Source: DASUBN01 sp035465695
GTDB taxonomy: Bacteria; Pseudomonadota; Gammaproteobacteria; Natronospirales; REEB76
Direction of reading: 5' to 3'
Length of the DNA stretch: 8,849 bases
Assembly (NCBI GenBank): GCA_035465695.1
Contig: DATIVR010000008.1
Coordinates: forward strand, 1 to 8,849
Shown here: positions 6,348 through 8,849 of the stretch, piece after piece
How the letters are laid out: each line of letters begins with the position of its first letter
How positions within the stretch are numbered: position 1 is the stretch's first letter
Program-made: the position numbers and the translations under genes
The notes under the pieces: model-generated
Databases searched by the model: none
The model's input: only the letters and a program-made list of their open reading frames with translations
Told to the model about the DNA's origin: nothing

Positions 6348-7637
6348 ATGTCCGTGAATCGCGTCCTGCGTCTTCTGGCTGTATCCGGCTTGTGGCTGGC
6401 ATTCGCCCTGCCTGCGTTCGCCTCGCAGGACGTGGTGGTGGTCCTGGATAACTCCGGCAGCATGAAGGCCAACGATCCCAGCCGGCTGGCCGGCAAGGCG
6501 GTCACGGACTTCGTCGCCAGTCTCAAGGGCGACGTGAATGTCTCGGTCATCGAGTTCTCCACCACCCCGACCCTGCTGATGCCGCTGACCCCATTGGATG
6601 ATGGGTCGCGGCTGCAGGTGCAGCAGGCAGTTGCCAAGCTGGACTACAAGGGCCAATGGACCGACACCGGAGCGGCCCTGGAACGGGCGCTGTACGAACT
6701 GGATGTGCATGGCAGGCCGGACGCATTGCGCTGCATCGTGTTGATGACCGATGGCTATGTGGATGTGGGCAATGCTTCGCGCGACAGCGACAAGATCCAC
6801 TGGATCATCCAGTCCCTCATCCCGGAAGCGGTGGCCAAGCGGGTGCGGATCTTTGGCATCGCCTTCACGGATCAGGCCGATTACGAGCTGCTGCAACAGT
6901 TGGCGCAAAAGACAGGCGCCGGTTACTACCGCGCGTATCAGGCCGGCGACTTGGGCGCCATCTACAAGCAGATCAGCGATACCCTCACCTCGGGCAAGCC
7001 GGTACCGCAGCCAGCGGACGTAGGCAATCTCCAGTCTGCCGCGCCTCGGGCGGTACCCCAGACCTTCAGCTTTAACGCACCCCTGACCCACATGCAGCAG
7101 GCTGAGGCCGATTCTTGGCGCACCTTACAGATCGTAATGACGATATTGCTGCTCCTGGTCCTGCTGGGAGGCGGTGGCTTCTATGTGTGGAAGAAGGGCG
7201 GCATCAAGAATGTGCTTCCCAAGCCCGCTAAAGAGGACTCATCCCAGAGCAATGGCTTGCAGGCAGTGCTCTACGACATCAGCAATCCCAATGATATCAA
7301 GCGCTACGAACTGGGTGACAGGGCCACGGTGATCGGACGCGTCGCCGGTTACGACCCCGAGGTGCAATACGTGTTGGCCGCCGAACCCACGGTGGGACGC
7401 AGTCATGCGCTCATCGAGCGTCGTGGGCATTCCTTCTGGATCACCGACCAGGGCAGCATCAACGGTACCTTCGTCAACGGCGAACGGGTGACGGGCGACC
7501 ATGCTCTGAAGCACGGCGATATCGTCGCGGTACACCGCCATGAGTTCGAGTTCGTATTACCCGAACTATTCGAGTCTGAGTCGACGGTGCTCGCGGCGCG
7601 CGAGGAATACGGCTACGCGGAGAAGCGGCAGGCTTGA
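6348..7637 (+). CDS. Membrane-anchored vWA-FHA protein: periplasmic von Willebrand A domain, one helix, cytoplasmic FHA domain
   Basis: I recognise the domains but not a named gene. From the ATG at 6348 the product is 429 residues. Residues 1-25 are a signal peptide ending AFA before Ser26. A vWA domain spans about 28-215, with MIDAS residues Asp34, Ser36 and Ser38 (DNSGSM), Thr105/Thr107 (TDTG) and Asp135 (MTDG), so metal binding is likely intact. A Pro/Ala-rich linker (215-255) leads to one membrane helix (about 260-280) followed by WKKGG, which places the C-terminus in the cytoplasm. An FHA domain spans about 322-404 with Gly330-Arg331, Arg351, His353 and Asn372-Gly-Thr; the usual Ser of SRxH is Gly350. 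The frame is open upstream to 6273, but only the 6348 or GTG 6354 start puts a signal peptide at the N-terminus; AGGGG (6341-6345) is better spaced for GTG 6354. A metallopeptidase gene follows 38 bp downstream. A signalling or assembly role is inferred. Confidence 0.85.
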   Translation: MSVNRVLRLLAVSGLWLAFALPAFASQDVVVVLDNSGSMKANDPSRLAGKAVTDFVASLKGDVNVSVIEFSTTPTLLMPLTPLDDGSRLQVQQAVAKLDYKGQWTDTGAALERALYELDVHGRPDALRCIVLMTDGYVDVGNASRDSDKIHWIIQSLIPEAVAKRVRIFGIAFTDQADYELLQQLAQKTGAGYYRAYQAGDLGAIYKQISDTLTSGKPVPQPADVGNLQSAAPRAVPQTFSFNAPLTHMQQAEADSWRTLQIVMTILLLLVLLGGGGFYVWKKGGIKNVLPKPAKEDSSQSNGLQAVLYDISNPNDIKRYELGDRATVIGRVAGYDPEVQYVLAAEPTVGRSHALIERRGHSFWITDQGSINGTFVNGERVTGDHALKHGDIVAVHRHEFEFVLPELFESESTVLAAREEYGYAEKRQA

Positions 7638-7662
7638 GCTGAAGGATCCGGCCTGCCTGCCC

Positions 7663-7666
7663 GGAG
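7663..7666 (+). promoter_or_regulatory. Ribosome binding site of the YgjP-like metallopeptidase gene
   Basis: GGAG lies 9 bases before the ATG at 7676. It supports the first of two adjacent ATG codons (7676, 7679) as the start. The short gap after the vWA-FHA gene shows no terminator with a T-run, so co-transcription is likely. Confidence 0.55.
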
Positions 7667-7675
7667 TCTTGAGCG

Positions 7676-8383
7676 ATGATGCACAGCCATATCGCCTATC
7701 ACTGGCGCCGCAGCCCGCGCGCCAAGTCATTGCAGGTGCATATCACGCCCTGGAACGGCATCGAAGTGGTGATCCCGCGCCACGTGAGCCGCGAGCGCGC
7801 CCGGGCTTTCGTCGCGAAGCATCGGCAATGGATCCGTGACACCTGGGAGCGGATGCGTGTCCAGATCGTGGATTCGCATCTGACTCTGCCGACGAGCATG
7901 GAACTTCGGGCCCTGGGCGAGCATTGGGAAGTGAAATACCGCAGCCGGGATGGCGGCCGAGCCAGGGTGACATCCAGCGGCCGTGTACTCACCGTGCATT
8001 ACGATGGGAGCCACGAGAGTTCGGCGAGGCAGGCATTGCGCCGCTGGCTGGTGGAGCGGGCGCGCATGCATTTCGAGGCATACCTCCCGCGGGTCTGCCA
8101 GTACACCGGCTTCAGCTACAAACGGATCCAGATCCGCGGCCAGACCAGCCGCTGGGGCAGTTGTTCATCCCGTGGCACGCTCAGCCTGAACTACAAGCTG
8201 CTGTTCCTGGAGCCGGAGCTGGTACGTTATCTCGTGATCCACGAGCTGTCACATACGCGGCATCTGGACCACTCAAGACGTTTCTGGAAGCTCGTGGAAC
8301 AGTTCGAACCCAGGTTCGCAGAACTGGATCAGGAGTTGGGTGAGTCCTGGCGCGACGTCCCCGCCTGGGTGGAGATCCGCTGA
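7676..8383 (+). CDS. YgjP-like zinc metallopeptidase (DUF45 / M48-like)
   Basis: The product is 235 residues, the usual size for the YgjP/DUF45 family, and has no signal peptide, so it should be cytosolic. The zinc site is HELSH (His189, Glu190, His193) followed by TRHLDHSRRFW, where His199 is the likely third ligand. The second family signature, RGQTSRWGSCSS (154-165) followed by GTLSLNY, is intact. The N-terminus (RRSPRAKSLQVHITP) is the common beta-strand opening of these proteins. The family is widespread and poorly characterised; annotations such as SprT-like or M48 peptidase are by similarity, and the substrate is unknown. The gene follows the vWA-FHA gene by 38 bp on the same strand, so the two may work together, though YgjP genes occur in many contexts. 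Its last 55 bp overlap the convergent stress-protein gene. Confidence 0.92.
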   Translation: MMHSHIAYHWRRSPRAKSLQVHITPWNGIEVVIPRHVSRERARAFVAKHRQWIRDTWERMRVQIVDSHLTLPTSMELRALGEHWEVKYRSRDGGRARVTSSGRVLTVHYDGSHESSARQALRRWLVERARMHFEAYLPRVCQYTGFSYKRIQIRGQTSRWGSCSSRGTLSLNYKLLFLEPELVRYLVIHELSHTRHLDHSRRFWKLVEQFEPRFAELDQELGESWRDVPAWVEIR

Positions 8384-8841
8384 CCCACGGCAGCATCTCG
8401 TTCCAGGTTTTCCTCGTGACGGCATACCAGCACACTGCATTGCAGATCATCCAGAAGCGATACGCAGGATGGCGTGGTCCACCAACGGGCCAACGCGCCA
8501 TGCGGCCGATGACCCACCACCACCAGGTCTGCAGATATCTCCTTTGCCAGCCTGGCGATCTCACGGATAGGCTCGCCGCGCCCCACATGGCCTTCCACTT
8601 CTATGCCGCGGCTCCTGAAGAAGGCCACTCCTTCGTCCACGGTGGTGCGGAAGGTCAAGGTCTGTTCGATGGGCGAAGCGGACGTCAGGCTCTGGGCATA
8701 GGCTGCGCCGGATCTTTCGGTGATCACCGCCAGCAGGTGGGTCTTGGCGCTCAGGGTCTTAGCGAGGTCAGCGCCTTCCAGCAGCACCCGTCGGCCGTCA
8801 TTGCTGCCGTCATACGCGAGCAGGAGGGTGCGATAGGCCAT
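8329..8841 (-). CDS. Universal stress protein (UspA domain) with a C-terminal tail
   Basis: This 170-residue protein has a UspA domain at about residues 1-141. It opens YRTLLLAYDGSNDGRR, the typical first strand and loop with Asp11, and closes with ADLVVVGHRPHG and CSVLVCR. The nucleotide-binding motif G-x2-G-x9-G-S/T is degenerate: from Gly110, the second Gly is Pro113 and the final G-S appears as Thr-Pro, so this may be a non-ATP-binding member, as E. coli UspA itself is. Residues 142-170 are a hydrophilic tail (ENLERDAAVG... ending SPNS) beyond the normal domain, and the last part is encoded within the overlap with the metallopeptidase gene. The ATG at 8841 is 8 bases from the window edge, so no promoter or ribosome site can be judged. 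Usp proteins are cytosolic and induced by starvation or stress; the exact role is unknown. Confidence 0.9.
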   Translation of the reverse strand: MAYRTLLLAYDGSNDGRRVLLEGADLAKTLSAKTHLLAVITERSGAAYAQSLTSASPIEQTLTFRTTVDEGVAFFRSRGIEVEGHVGRGEPIREIARLAKEISADLVVVGHRPHGALARWWTTPSCVSLLDDLQCSVLVCRHEENLERDAAVGQRISTQAGTSRQDSPNS

Positions 8842-8849
8842 GATTTGTT

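Noticed and set aside
7627..7657. Inverted repeat GGCAGGC / GCCTGCC after the vWA-FHA gene as a terminator
   Set aside because: The loop is 17 bases and no T-run follows, so it does not look like an intrinsic terminator; the tandem CCTGCCTGCC makes chance pairing likely.

Overview
The window is GC-rich (roughly 60% by eye), densely packed chromosomal DNA from a Gram-negative bacterium. A periplasmic HlyD-type adaptor, MtfA, a YgjP-type metallopeptidase and a UspA-like protein fit a proteobacterium, most likely a gammaproteobacterium; the species cannot be named from sequence alone. I see no tRNA, rRNA, CRISPR array, insertion sequence, phage gene or clear transfer boundary.

Positions 1-3422 (+ strand) hold one tight operon for a MacA/MacB-like tripartite exporter: the 3' end of the adaptor, a stand-alone MacB/LolD-type ATPase, and two non-identical FtsX-type permeases. 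The genes overlap by ATGA or abut. The ATPase and second permease have strong ribosome binding sites, while the first permease appears translationally coupled. No TolC-like outer-membrane gene is in view.

Positions 3427-6130 (- strand) read ABC-2 ATPase, then ABC-2 permease (ATGA overlap), then an MtfA-family zinc peptidase 41 bp further on. A sigma70-like promoter lies so close to the ATPase start that the mRNA may be leaderless, and its spacer carries a run of eight G:C pairs. This operon meets the exporter operon tail to tail with only 4 bp between stop codons.

Positions 6348-8383 (+ strand) hold two genes. The first encodes an unusual single-span protein: signal peptide, periplasmic von Willebrand A domain with complete MIDAS residues, one membrane helix, and a cytoplasmic FHA domain. 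It is followed 38 bp later by a YgjP/DUF45 zinc metallopeptidase. The last gene (8329-8841, - strand) is a universal stress protein whose 3' end overlaps the metallopeptidase gene by 55 bp.

Most of the window is ordinary envelope-transport and housekeeping content. The best candidate for something little described is the vWA-TM-FHA protein, whose layout suggests an extracytoplasmic binding event passed to cytoplasmic phosphothreonine-type interactions. Second is the promoter of the ABC-2 operon, with a possibly slippage-prone spacer and no room for a leader.
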